From positions 21,076-85,075 of the forward strand of contig NZ_MRCB01000020.1 in assembly GCF_001904635.1 (NCBI RefSeq): a stretch of 64,000 nucleotides of DNA. Reading direction: 5' to 3'. Below the pieces are notes generated by a model. The model searched no databases, was not told the origin of the DNA, and was given only the letters and a program-made list of their open reading frames with translations. The position numbers were made by a program, and so were the translations under genes. Of this stretch, positions 53,449 through 62,582 are shown one piece after another (position 1 is the stretch's first letter; the number at the start of each line of letters is the position of its first letter). The stretch is from Hydrococcus rivularis NIES-593 (GTDB lineage: Bacteria; Cyanobacteriota; Cyanobacteriia; Cyanobacteriales; Microcystaceae).

Positions 53449-54016
53449 GCCCTCACTAAAAATAGATATCGCTCGACTTATTTAAGCTTGTTTGAAGCAT
53501 TTGCGAGCGTTGCGATCGACAAACAAAATTGTTTGATAAAAGTTTTTTTTAGTTTAACTTTAACTGGATTTTTTGTAAATTTTTATAAAATGCATTTGCA
53601 GATCCCAATAATTCCAGCGTAACCAATGACAGTCAACTAAGTAGCTGGAAATCGCTGAGGACAGTCTTGGCAAGCGATCGACTCATTAAACGCGATCGCG
53701 TTTTTAGACCATAAATCTATCTTAAAACAAAAAAGAATCGACCCAAAGATAGTTGACAGATTTAAATAAATAAGTTTTAAAAAACAAGATATGAATGGTT
53801 AATTAATCGAGCAGTATCTAGTTTAAACTACTTTCAAAACTCTCTTCAATCTAACTATTGTGATTATAAAATATCAATAACAAAAAAGATAAATTTTAAT
53901 TTTATAGCGCTTTTGACTTTTGTCTAGATGTAATTTAAATAGACAAAAATAATCGTAGGGGCATTTTGCAAAACGCCCCTACAAATTAAAAAAGTAAAGA
54001 GTAGAGTATGGTTGAA
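53449..54016. other. Gene-free AT-rich spacer upstream of the photoreceptor
   Basis: About 570 bases without a supported gene. The right part holds two hairpins (see next entry). The left part contains the promoter region of the photoreceptor operon on the minus strand. Two HIP1 sites occur near 53700. No operator was recognised. Confidence 0.4.
53918..53982 (-). terminator. Two hairpins after the lipoprotein gene
   Basis: GTAGGGGC (53955-53962) pairs with GCCCCTAC (53975-53982) around TTTTGCAAAA, a repeat common in cyanobacterial spacers. On the minus strand it is followed by a T-rich run and then a second stem, TTTTGTCTA (53918-53926) with TAGACAAAA (53940-53948). Together they could end transcription of the lipoprotein gene at 54017. 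Confidence 0.5.
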
Positions 54017-54865
54017 TTAACGCCGTCTTCTGCTGCTACCAAAACTTTTACTGCGACTTCCGGCACTGCTGCCGAAACTCCCGCTACGCTTTCTAGTCGA
54101 ACCAGAGCGATTGGAAGGACGCAGCTCGCTCGAACCGTAACCCGAACCGCTTGCTCTACCAGCGTTAGGTGACTGCCTGCGAGTGGTGGCTCTGTTTGAA
54201 GAAGGTCGTCTCAGGTTGCCAGTCGTTCGCAGCGTTTGGCGATTTCTGACGGCAGCTGGCGGCTCGTTGTATCTGGCTTGGTAGCTCTGAACGGCGCGAT
54301 CGTAGCTGCTACCATAGCCGCCGTAGCCCGTAATGACTACGCCGGGTTGATAGACTGGGGGGACGTAGTATTGAGGCGTAAACAATAAGCTGCCCAAAGC
54401 CTGACCGGCTAGAGCGCCAGCAAAAGGTGCCCAGAAGTTCGATTCCCGACGGATGACAACGGTTTCTGGCTGACCCGTTTGCGGGTTAGTTTGAGTTTGC
54501 GTGACGTTGTGAACGTACTCGATTTTGAAATCTTCACTCAGGTGCATTACTGCGCGATCGCCATTAATCTCGGCATAGGTCTTTTCTCCCTTGGCGATCT
54601 CTTCATCACTCAGACGCGCCATTTGCAGGTCGCTGGTGCGAAAAACGGGGGGAGTGGCACCGAGCAACATCAAAGTATATTCCCCAGTCGCATCGTCGTA
54701 AGTGGCTTGCTGAACGGGATATTTTCCGCTACCAACTTGATTGGAAACCGAGGTACTAACATTGTTTGGAGCTGACTGAGTTGGCGTTGATGTAGGCGAA
54801 TCACACGCCACCGTCGTCCAACACAAAGTCAAAGAGAGAAGAATTGCTACTAATTTACGCGACAT
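54017..54865 (-). CDS. Lipoprotein with Ser/Arg-rich basic C-terminal tail, unknown function
   Basis: A 282-residue protein. The signal peptide ends in a lipobox (CWTTVAC), so Cys21 is probably lipidated. A Ser/Thr/Asn/Gln-rich linker is followed by a small domain (KYPVQQATYDDATGEYTLML, FRTSDLQMARLSDEEIAKGE, FKIEYVHNV). A glycine-rich hydrophobic stretch (FWAPFAGALAGQALGSLLF) and Tyr/Pro/Gly-rich sequence come next. The last 80 residues are low-complexity, rich in Ser, Arg and Gly (ending KSFGSSRRRR), and strongly basic. The tail may bind anionic polymers or the cell wall. The family is not recognised. Confidence 0.7.
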   Translation of the reverse strand: MSRKLVAILLSLTLCWTTVACDSPTSTPTQSAPNNVSTSVSNQVGSGKYPVQQATYDDATGEYTLMLLGATPPVFRTSDLQMARLSDEEIAKGEKTYAEINGDRAVMHLSEDFKIEYVHNVTQTQTNPQTGQPETVVIRRESNFWAPFAGALAGQALGSLLFTPQYYVPPVYQPGVVITGYGGYGSSYDRAVQSYQARYNEPPAAVRNRQTLRTTGNLRRPSSNRATTRRQSPNAGRASGSGYGSSELRPSNRSGSTRKRSGSFGSSAGSRSKSFGSSRRRR

Positions 54866-55020
54866 AAATAAATGGTTGTTTTGAAGGTCTAATTTTTCAG
54901 GGTTAGATTAAAGGATTTTCACTGGTCACTAATAACTGTTAACTGTACGGGCGGATTTGGGTTGTGGCTATGTAACAAGCGGTTATTTTTACAACTCAAC
55001 CCACCCCTACCGAATCGCTG

Positions 55021-55623
55021 TTACAGAGGAACGAGTTCGGGAAAATTGAGCAACAGTTGCTCGTCAGTGAGTTCGTCTCCTAACTGTGCTGGAGAGAAAT
55101 GAACTTGGATGGCGCGCAATTTGTTTTGATAGTGAAGGTCGATTAATGCTTTTAGACCCTCTTCGAGTGCCTCTCGGTCTGCTAAGTTAGTCTCTAGTGC
55201 GGGAACTTCGCCTTCAGCGGCTATCGTTAGCATAACAACTAAATTGCGAGTGGCGGGTAAGGACAAGAGTTCGTCATCCTCCGACGCTACCTCGAAATCT
55301 GTTTCGCTCAGATACCGCTGAGCCGAATCGGTAAATAACTCGGTGACGTAATCGCCAGCTTCTCCTTCGTCCCAAAAAACATCGCCTTCGTTAGCAGCCG
55401 ATCGCCAGTAGAGATTCATTTGGAGAAGGGTTTGACAAATATCTACCAGTCCTTCTCCCAAAACCTCTAAATCTCCCTCCGATTCGATCGCGTCCCTTGC
55501 TTTGCTATTGAGAACTCCCAGCAAAGGAGCGACTTCGTCGCCTGCTAGATGGATGAAGATTCGACAGACGACATAGCGAGTTTTTCCCGATAGTTTATTG
55601 AGGCGATCGCGCCAAGCACTCAT
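55021..55623 (-). CDS. DUF1517-like cytoplasmic protein
   Basis: A 200-residue acidic protein. The C-terminal half (LVVMLTIAAEGEVPALETNL, ALEEGLKALIDLHYQNKLRAIQVHFSP, LTDEQLLLNFPELVPL) resembles the C-terminal region of DUF1517 proteins of cyanobacteria and chloroplasts. The N-terminal half differs: it lacks the membrane helix and Gly-rich part of those proteins and instead has a helical region (RDRLNKLSGKTRYVVCRIFIHLAG). The function is unknown. It lies 30 bases after the NACHT-HEAT gene on the same strand and may be co-transcribed with it. Confidence 0.65.
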   Translation of the reverse strand: MSAWRDRLNKLSGKTRYVVCRIFIHLAGDEVAPLLGVLNSKARDAIESEGDLEVLGEGLVDICQTLLQMNLYWRSAANEGDVFWDEGEAGDYVTELFTDSAQRYLSETDFEVASEDDELLSLPATRNLVVMLTIAAEGEVPALETNLADREALEEGLKALIDLHYQNKLRAIQVHFSPAQLGDELTDEQLLLNFPELVPL

Positions 55624-55653
55624 TGATTTTCAGATCGAAATTGACAGCTATTT

Positions 55654-58600
55654 CTACGATATCTCATTAGCAGATCTGTCTTGGCTTTGTACTGCTATCC
55701 AATCGGCGATCGCGCGAACTAACTGAGGATCGTTGGGAGAGAATTGTTGGAGTTTAACAACGGGTTGGTCGGTGACGACGCAAATGGGTCCTTCAAACTT
55801 ACTGAGCGTCTCTAAAAAGAGCGGAGAAAATCCTTGCCTTTCCGACTCAGTTCGATTTTCGTCAAAAACCAGCACAAACGTCTTGTCGGGATAATTGCGC
55901 CTGAGCATGTTCCAGTAAAGCCTCAGTTTTGCCATCGTGTCTGGTACGCCATACTCGAACTTGGGACAGTTTTGTGCCAGCATGCGATCGTAGATATCCA
56001 CGAGCGGATTGTCTGGATCGATAAATTGGCTGCTGTCGATGCCAACGAGATGAATGGGCTTACCTAAGTCGGTATCATGAGCAATCGCTTGCTGCAAGCG
56101 AGAGAATAAGTCGATCGCGTTGGCGCTGTCTGCTTGAGGCATCCCGCTTGAGGCAATCTCTCCTGCAAAGGAGAGCGCTTGAGTTTCTGGCGCTTCGTCA
56201 ATTTCTGGCTGGACGGGTAGGGGGCGAAAATACCAGGCTTGATAGAACTCAGGGTAGGGCAATCGCTGGGCGCAATGCCACATGACTTTATAGGAAGCCA
56301 GATCGGGCGTTGCACTCTTGTAGAGGAAGCCATCTCTGAGGGTCGAGACGACGAGCATCATCTGTCTGTCTTGGAGCAGATGAATTAGGCTATCTGCGAT
56401 ATGTGTGCGGATGGTTTCGTCATCGCTAGATTGAAGCAATCCCAGCAAAACGGAAATCGCCTCTCGATTGCCCGCGCCCACTTTTGCCAAACTCTTAGCC
56501 GCTTGTCTGAGGGTATCTTTATCTCGCGCCGACTGAATCAAGCGGATTAACGTTGCGATCGCGGCGGGATTGTGGCTGCCAATTTCGCCTAGGCTTTCTG
56601 CGGCGAGGCTGCGGACATCTTTATCTCGACTCAATTGAATTAATTTAACCAGCGCCTTAGTTGCCTCAAGATTGCCCGGATCGATTTTTCCTAAGCTATA
56701 GGCGGCTTGTCGGCAAGTGAATTCGTCATAGCTAGTGCGGAGCAGCTCTTGCAGAGCGGCGATCGCTTCGGCATTAGCTGGATCGATTTTGCCCAAGCTT
56801 TCTGCGGCTTCTCGACGGGTGGATTCATCATCCGCATACTGCATCAATCTCACTAAAGCCGCGAAGGCTACTGGATGATTGGGGTGAATTTTTTCTAGAC
56901 TGTCGATGGCTTCTTTATGCAACAAGCCTTGTTCTGGCGATTTGATAATTTTGACGAGCGCGTCGATTGCCTCTTGATTGCCGATGGCGATTTTGCCGAG
57001 ACTGCTGACGGCGAGCCAACGCATGTAAACATCGTCCGAGGTTTCGAGCAGTTGTACTAGGGCAGCAATTGCCTCAAGATTGCCCGGATCGATTTCTCCC
57101 AAGCTGTAGACGGCTTGTTGGCAAACCTCTCTTTGTTGTGCCGACTGCAACAGTTGAACGAGAACGGCGATCGCAGTTGGGTTGCCCGGATCGATTTTTT
57201 CTAGGGTTTCTGCTGCCTGACGGCGTACTCCTTCATCCTCGTTGGTGCGAATGAGTTGGACTAACGTCGCGATCGCCGTCCGATTGCCGCGACCGATGAT
57301 AGCCAGACACTCAAATGCCCTTCGTTGAGTCGCGCTGGAGGTGGCAGTGCGAAGCAAGTTAATTAAAGTTGCGATCGCTTTTTGGTTGCCTGCGCCAATT
57401 TTTTCTAAGCGATCGAAGGCAATTTGCTGAATCTCTTCGGGAGTATTGGAGTCGAGCAATTGGGCTAAAGTTGCGATCGCTTTTTGATTGCCGGGTTCTA
57501 TTTTCCCCAAACATTCTGCGGCTTGCCAGCGGATGGATGCTAATTTCGTCGTATCGAGAATTTGTTGGAGCGCTGCGATCGCTTCTAAATTGTCTTTGCC
57601 AATTTGTTCTAAACTTCTAAAAGCAAAGCTTTGAACCCGCTCGTTGTCTGTCGTTTCAATTAATTTTACCAGCAGCGCGATCGTTTTTCTGGGATCGGTT
57701 GCGGCTAGCGCGGCTCTAGCTGCGGCAGCGAAGGGATGATTCAGTGCCCTTGGCAACCGAGACTGGCGATCGAGTTCTGCCAATCCCCACTCGACAAGCT
57801 GCGCGACAATTTTATCGGCTTGACTGCATTCGCCAAACTCTGACAATCCTGCTGCCGCTAGAAAATAGGCTCGTTTGCCATAAAAGTTTTCACAACCGCA
57901 GCCGTCGTCAAACTCGATTAAGGCTTTAATAAAGTCTTCTTTAGCCTGTTTCGCGATATCTTCGCGTCCCAGCCACAATAAAATCGTTGGTTTCCAATGG
58001 GGATCGAAGATGCGATAGCCATCGTGGGGAGAATCTAGGGGGTTTTCTTTTTCTAGTTTGTCTTTTAAAAAGAAGTGCCAATCTTCTATTGTGCGGGCGG
58101 CAAAATATTCTTGAAAAGTCGGATCGAAAAATGCATAGTATTTCTCCTGTGGATTTTCTGTGAAAACTCCTACCGATTGCAGCCACCCCAATCGAATTGC
58201 CAGCCGAAACAATGGCGTATCTTCTCCGAGAGTTTCGGCAACGAGGCGGTGAGAAATGTTGTAAGGAAAGGATTTGGCTTGTTGCATCGACAGCAGGGCT
58301 AGCTTCCCCAAGGCGGCATTTAACTCTTGCTGCTGAGCTGCATTAGTTGGAGTCGCTTCGGCTTTCCACTGATAAAATTCTGGAATGAGTTTCTGGTACA
58401 GTTGCGATCGCGTATCGGGCAAGTCTTGCGGTTGCTTCTGCCATAGGCGACACAACAAAGCCAAACGCAAAGGATTCTTAATAATTTGGCGAATCTGTAC
58501 TTTTTCGGGTCGATTCAGGATTTGAAATAATTTTTCTCCTAAGTCTTCGCCTTGTACTTTTTTATCGCTAGCCAAATGGTTGGGATTAAACCATTTGACA

Positions 58601-59430
58601 ATAAATTCTCTCACCTGTTCTGGATAGGTTAGCTCTAGGGTTTGATAGGTATCGAATGCAGAGAGTAAGTTTTTATTGTCTTCCCAAATATGGGTACGGC
58701 AGGTTAAAACGATCCGTACCTTATCCGTCCAGCTGCGAATTTGTTGAGCGACTGTCAATAGTCTAAGCAATCGTTCGTCTACGCCATCAATTAACAGCCA
58801 CACCCGACCGCTATCGAGTAATTCCTCAAAGGCTTCTTGCCATTCTATCGGTGGCAGATCCGGACTATTGGCGGCTTGAGGCAGCCATTTTTGTCGTAAA
58901 TATTGATCGAAAAGATTCGTCCCAAGCTGCGATGAAGTAATCCAAATGGGAACATCTTCTGTTTTCTCCAATACCCAACTGGCGATTTTTTGCAGGAAGA
59001 AAGTTTTTCCCGTGCCGGACTCGCCGACGATCGCGATCCGGCAACCTTGGCTAGGGCTTTTTCTCTGTTGCAGAATCCGAGTTAAAAACTGTTCTTGTGG
59101 AAAAGTTTGCGCGATTTGTTCTTCCTGGGAAGGATAAGAGAGTTCTTCTGCGTCTGATAAAATTTGGCTACCGTGGTGTTGACGCTGCTCGACCAATCCC
59201 AGTGATATATTAAGGTTATCTTCTTCTGCGCGCTCTAAACCGTCGGGTTGGGTTGTTAAAGGATTGCTTGGGAGAGAGCGATCGAGCATAACACGGCAAA
59301 CTTTATGCCAGTCGATTGCAGATTTTTTCCGAGAAAAAGATTCTTTTGCCTTTGTTGATAAGCACTTTTCAGACTTCATGTAAGCTTTCTCAAACCGATT
59401 GCATAAGTGCCATGGCAGTTTTCTCTGCAT
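55654..59430 (-). CDS. NACHT-family STAND ATPase with HEAT repeats
   Basis: A 1258-residue signalling ATPase. A short N-terminal region (IDWHKVCRVMLDRS, SLGLVEQRQ) is typical of cyanobacterial NACHT proteins. The NACHT core has Walker A GESGTGKT (136-143) and Walker B WLLIDGVDE (211-219), followed by the TCRTHIW strand and winged-helix-like regions to about residue 500. Then about 12 HEAT-like repeats of 34 residues (xxxLGKIDPGNxEAIAAL pattern) span 56.4-57.7 kb. The C-terminus carries a separate domain (WHCAQRLPYPEFYQAW; TFVLVFDENRTESE) like those capping other NACHT proteins. There is no effector nuclease or caspase domain. ATG 59379 is an alternative start. Confidence 0.88.
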   Translation of the reverse strand: MQRKLPWHLCNRFEKAYMKSEKCLSTKAKESFSRKKSAIDWHKVCRVMLDRSLPSNPLTTQPDGLERAEEDNLNISLGLVEQRQHHGSQILSDAEELSYPSQEEQIAQTFPQEQFLTRILQQRKSPSQGCRIAIVGESGTGKTFFLQKIASWVLEKTEDVPIWITSSQLGTNLFDQYLRQKWLPQAANSPDLPPIEWQEAFEELLDSGRVWLLIDGVDERLLRLLTVAQQIRSWTDKVRIVLTCRTHIWEDNKNLLSAFDTYQTLELTYPEQVREFIVKWFNPNHLASDKKVQGEDLGEKLFQILNRPEKVQIRQIIKNPLRLALLCRLWQKQPQDLPDTRSQLYQKLIPEFYQWKAEATPTNAAQQQELNAALGKLALLSMQQAKSFPYNISHRLVAETLGEDTPLFRLAIRLGWLQSVGVFTENPQEKYYAFFDPTFQEYFAARTIEDWHFFLKDKLEKENPLDSPHDGYRIFDPHWKPTILLWLGREDIAKQAKEDFIKALIEFDDGCGCENFYGKRAYFLAAAGLSEFGECSQADKIVAQLVEWGLAELDRQSRLPRALNHPFAAAARAALAATDPRKTIALLVKLIETTDNERVQSFAFRSLEQIGKDNLEAIAALQQILDTTKLASIRWQAAECLGKIEPGNQKAIATLAQLLDSNTPEEIQQIAFDRLEKIGAGNQKAIATLINLLRTATSSATQRRAFECLAIIGRGNRTAIATLVQLIRTNEDEGVRRQAAETLEKIDPGNPTAIAVLVQLLQSAQQREVCQQAVYSLGEIDPGNLEAIAALVQLLETSDDVYMRWLAVSSLGKIAIGNQEAIDALVKIIKSPEQGLLHKEAIDSLEKIHPNHPVAFAALVRLMQYADDESTRREAAESLGKIDPANAEAIAALQELLRTSYDEFTCRQAAYSLGKIDPGNLEATKALVKLIQLSRDKDVRSLAAESLGEIGSHNPAAIATLIRLIQSARDKDTLRQAAKSLAKVGAGNREAISVLLGLLQSSDDETIRTHIADSLIHLLQDRQMMLVVSTLRDGFLYKSATPDLASYKVMWHCAQRLPYPEFYQAWYFRPLPVQPEIDEAPETQALSFAGEIASSGMPQADSANAIDLFSRLQQAIAHDTDLGKPIHLVGIDSSQFIDPDNPLVDIYDRMLAQNCPKFEYGVPDTMAKLRLYWNMLRRNYPDKTFVLVFDENRTESERQGFSPLFLETLSKFEGPICVVTDQPVVKLQQFSPNDPQLVRAIADWIAVQSQDRSANEIS

Positions 59431-59500
59431 TCGAGAAGACCTGCAATCTTAATGTACCCAAATACAATGGAATTGTATCGTAGGTCTCGAAGGTGAAATA

Positions 59501-59692
59501 ATGGTTGATTGTGCCAAGGATTGTATTAATGGATGTATTTTGGGCGACCAGTGTCCCAACAAGGAATACGCAGCAGAAGCCTCTAAGTTTATTAACGAGA
59601 CTTCTTTGGACAAAATGCTGGAAATGGCAGAAGCGGCTCGTTTGAAAAAACTAACGGAGCCTCCTAAATGGGTCATGCCCGACGACCTGTAA
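59501..59692 (+). CDS. Small four-cysteine protein, unknown function
   Basis: A 63-residue protein. Its N-terminus has four cysteines, Cys4, Cys8, Cys12 and Cys18 (VDCAKDCINGCILGDQCPN), a spacing suited to bind metal or an Fe-S cluster. A polar helix (SLDKMLEMAEAARLKKL) and the tail EPPKWVMPDDL follow. It has no signal peptide. I believe similar short proteins occur in other cyanobacteria, but no function is known to me. The gene diverges from the NACHT gene with about 70 bases between them, so it must have its own promoter there. Confidence 0.7.
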   Translation: MVDCAKDCINGCILGDQCPNKEYAAEASKFINETSLDKMLEMAEAARLKKLTEPPKWVMPDDL

Positions 59693-59698
59693 AAGATC

Positions 59699-59742
59699 TA
59701 TCTATAATCTATCTATAGATATATAGATATATCATTATTTAT
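59699..59742. repeat. TATCTA-type short repeats and palindrome
   Basis: The spacer after the four-cysteine gene has tandem (A)TCTATCTATA units and the palindrome TATCTATAGATA, then AGATATATAGATATAT. No gene is present in 59693-59901. Confidence 0.5.
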
Positions 59743-59817
59743 GTCGTAATATCTGTGTCCCTGCTATCATTTGTCGGGCGATTTCTTTTTCATGTCATTA
59801 TGTCATCTCACTCCAAG

Positions 59818-59868
59818 TTAGTCAGAAACTGAAGTTCCTGACTAATAGCTAAAGTCCTCTCAAGAGAA
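59818..59868. terminator. Twin hairpins similar to those after ndhD
   Basis: TTAGTCAG (59818-59825) pairs with CTGACTAA (59838-59845). Next comes GCTAAAGTCCTCTCAAGAGAACT, whose AGTCCTCT and AGAGAACT arms (59853-59870) pair with one mismatch. The second hairpin shares the CTAAAGTCCTCT-AAGAG core with the ndhD terminator. It lies between two convergent genes and could serve both. Confidence 0.5.
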
Positions 59869-59901
59869 CTAAGCAAAGAGATATTAGATGTAGAATTAGA
59901 A

Positions 59902-60810
59902 TCAGCCTTTGGCTAGCTGAAGCTGAGTGCGACGCACTCCTTGATAAAACTCACTTACGGCGCGAAGGTATTCTTCTTCACTGACAGCAGCAACATTATT
60001 GTGTCCCGCATGGGGAACGAGTAAAAGCTGTTTGGGAGCGCTAGCAGCTTCATATAAGTTTTGACCCATTTGAACAGGAACGGTGCGATCGCTCGCGCCA
60101 TGAATCAGCAGTAACGGCACCCGCAATAATTTTAGTTTGCTCAGGGAGTCAAAGCGTTGAGTCAGGAGCCATTTGACAGGAAAAAGTTGAAAAACTCCTT
60201 GACGGGCGAGTTGTTCGCCCATAGAAGTAAAAGTATTCTCTATAATTAAACCAGCCGCTTGAGGTCGTCGCACCGCTAAATCGATCGCGATCGCTCCTCC
60301 TAGGGAATGTCCGTAGATAAAGATATCGCGAGGGTTAATTTCCCGCTGCCGCACCAGATAATCCCATGCCGCTTGAGCATCTCGATACACTTCTGCTTCT
60401 GTAGGAAATTTGCCTTTGCTGCGACCGTATCCTCGATAGTCAATCAGCAGTACGGAAAATCCTAATTGGTGAAAGCGTCGGGCATGTCCGAGATTAGCGC
60501 TGATATTGCCTCCATTTCCATGTAGATAGAGAAGAACATCTGCTTTAGGGTTGAGAGAAGGTATCCACCATCCATGAAGGCGTTCTACTTTTCCCTTCCA
60601 AGTCAACACGGGCATCCATACCTCTTCAAAGGCTAAACCAAAGTCGCCAGGAGAGTTTTTGATAATGGTTGAGGGGAAAAAAATGAGTCGATTTTGCCAC
60701 AGCGTCAAAGCAATGCAAAAGAGAAAGTAGACGAGCGCACCTACACCGACAACGCCTGATAACAGTTGCATCCAAGGAGAGTGAACAATTTGCCACGACT
60801 GCATAATCAC
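59902..60810 (-). CDS. Bem46-like alpha/beta hydrolase with N-terminal membrane anchor
   Basis: A 302-residue protein. An N-terminal hydrophobic segment (LLSGVVGVGALVYFLFCIALTLW) is followed by an alpha/beta hydrolase domain: LYLHGNGGNISANLGHA, VLLIDYRGYGRSKG, the nucleophile elbow IYGHSLGGAIA, LLIHGASDRTVP (Asp) and LVPHAGHNNV (His). This pattern matches the Bem46/ABHD12-type hydrolases. The physiological substrate is unknown; some relatives act on lipids. It is transcribed alone, convergent with the four-cysteine gene. Confidence 0.88.
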   Translation of the reverse strand: MIMQSWQIVHSPWMQLLSGVVGVGALVYFLFCIALTLWQNRLIFFPSTIIKNSPGDFGLAFEEVWMPVLTWKGKVERLHGWWIPSLNPKADVLLYLHGNGGNISANLGHARRFHQLGFSVLLIDYRGYGRSKGKFPTEAEVYRDAQAAWDYLVRQREINPRDIFIYGHSLGGAIAIDLAVRRPQAAGLIIENTFTSMGEQLARQGVFQLFPVKWLLTQRFDSLSKLKLLRVPLLLIHGASDRTVPVQMGQNLYEAASAPKQLLLVPHAGHNNVAAVSEEEYLRAVSEFYQGVRRTQLQLAKG

Positions 60811-61029
60811 TTTCGTCTAAATTGGTTAAAAACAGTCTACTCTTTTCAGGAGTCAGAAGCTTCGAGCTTTGAGTTCCTCCATTTTTCCGATCCTATCTTC
60901 ACGTAATCTTAACGACAAAATGTAACGTTTTTGGCAAAGTTAGGCGATCGCGCCCAAGAAAAACAGAGGAAGTGAAGGCAGAAGGCAGAAGACGCTTTTA
61001 CAATCCTTTCATCGAATCACTAATAACCG

Positions 61030-62475
61030 TTAAAGTGGTGGTTTTCTGGTGTGCCAATCGGTGGATTGCTCGTAAGCATAGGCAACTTGAAAGAGCAAAT
61101 CTTCTCGCAGAACATTACCGATTAACTGCATGCCAATCGGCAATCCCTGTGCGTCGAATCCACAAGGCACGCTCATTCCCGGCAAACCTGCCAAATTCAC
61201 CGGAATGGTCATCAAGTCCAATAAATACATGCTCAGGGGATCTTCTGTTTTCTCTCCAGCTTTGAAAGCAGTCGTTGGCGAGGTGGGACAAATTAACACG
61301 TCTACTCGTTCAAAAGCCGTCTCAAAGTCTTGTTTAATCAGAGTGCGAACTTTTTGCGCTTTCAGATAATAGGCATCATAGTATCCCGCAGAGAGTGCAT
61401 AAGTTCCCAACATAATCCGTCGCTTAACTTCTTTCCCAAAACCAATAGCGCGGGTTTTTGTATACATTGATAGCAGCGTATCGCTATTTTCTCGAATGCC
61501 ATATCTGACCGCATCGTAACGCGCTAGATTTGCCGAAGCTTCTGAGGGAGCAATGATATAGTAAGCAGAAACGCCGTAGCGGAATCGAGGACAGGAAACC
61601 TCAACAATCTCTGCTCCTAGTGTTTTGAGTTGTTCTATTGCGTTGTTGACCGTCTCTGCAACAGTCGGATCCAATCCTTCTCCAAAAGTTTCTTGAATCA
61701 CCCCGATTTTTAAGCCAGACAAGTCTGGTTTGAGGAATTGAGTATAGTTAGGGATTTCTACCTTGAGGCTAGTAGAATCTTTTGGATCGTACCCCGCGAT
61801 CGCGCCGAGTAAAATTGCGGCATCCTCTACGGTTCTGGCAAAAGGACCGATTTGATCCAACGAAGACGCAAAAGCGACTAACCCAAAGCGCGAAACCAAA
61901 CCGTAAGTGGGTTTCAATCCTACGACCCCGCACAGAGAAGCGGGTTGACGAATCGATCCTCCGGTATCGGAACCCAAGGCTACGACGCATTCTTCGGCGG
62001 CTACGGCTGCGGCAGAACCGCCGGAAGATCCCCCTGGAACCCGCTCTAGATCCCACGGGTTGGCTGTTCTATAATAGGCGGAGTTTTCGGTGGAACCTCC
62101 CATAGCAAATTCATCGAGATTGGTTTTTCCCACCATGACTGCCCCGGCGTCTTTTAATTTTTGAGTGACGGTAGACTCATAGGGAGGAATAAAATTCTCT
62201 AAGATCCGCGAGGCGCAGGTTGTGGGAATTCCTTGGGTACACATGTTGTCTTTGATGCCGACAGGAATTCCTTCGAGCAGTCCGATTTCTTCTCCTGCCG
62301 CAATTTTAGCATCCACTTTCTTAGCGGTTTCCAGGGCTTGCTCGGCAGTAACTCTCAAAAAACTGTGTAATTTGGGTTCTAGTACTTCAATGCGTTCTAG
62401 GACTTCAGTTGTAATTTCTGTTGCCGAGCGTTCTTTTTTGACTAATTGTTGATGTAATTCGCGGATGGATGCCAT
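61030..62475 (-). CDS. gatA: Aspartyl/glutamyl-tRNA amidotransferase subunit A
   Basis: GatA is the amidase that releases ammonia for conversion of Glu-tRNA(Gln) to Gln-tRNA(Gln). The 481-residue length is normal. The amidase signature shows the Ser-cisSer-Lys triad: the lysine in [24 protein letters not shown] and [11 protein letters not shown]. Other blocks are [28 protein letters not shown] and [16 protein letters not shown] 62475 is the start. GatB and GatC are not in the window, as is usual in cyanobacteria. It lies downstream of nurA on the same strand. Confidence 0.96.
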   Translation of the reverse strand: MASIRELHQQLVKKERSATEITTEVLERIEVLEPKLHSFLRVTAEQALETAKKVDAKIAAGEEIGLLEGIPVGIKDNMCTQGIPTTCASRILENFIPPYESTVTQKLKDAGAVMVGKTNLDEFAMGGSTENSAYYRTANPWDLERVPGGSSGGSAAAVAAEECVVALGSDTGGSIRQPASLCGVVGLKPTYGLVSRFGLVAFASSLDQIGPFARTVEDAAILLGAIAGYDPKDSTSLKVEIPNYTQFLKPDLSGLKIGVIQETFGEGLDPTVAETVNNAIEQLKTLGAEIVEVSCPRFRYGVSAYYIIAPSEASANLARYDAVRYGIRENSDTLLSMYTKTRAIGFGKEVKRRIMLGTYALSAGYYDAYYLKAQKVRTLIKQDFETAFERVDVLICPTSPTTAFKAGEKTEDPLSMYLLDLMTIPVNLAGLPGMSVPCGFDAQGLPIGMQLIGNVLREDLLFQVAYAYEQSTDWHTRKPPL

Positions 62476-62582
62476 GAGCGTATCGTTGAAACGTCAATAG
62501 AAAATCGTAGAAAAAGACTACGCCTATGTCACTGTAGCAAACAGCGGCAGGTTTTCGAGAAAATTTAACTCGATCGAGGATG

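Noticed and set aside
50774..53622. Several plus-strand frames opposite the photoreceptor gene
   Set aside because: They are antisense shadows of the MCP, GAF and LOV coding sequence; no start signals or recognised domains.
56400..57690. Regular spacing of similar DNA units suggestive of a CRISPR-like or satellite array
   Set aside because: The units are 102 bp long, in frame, and encode HEAT-like protein repeats.
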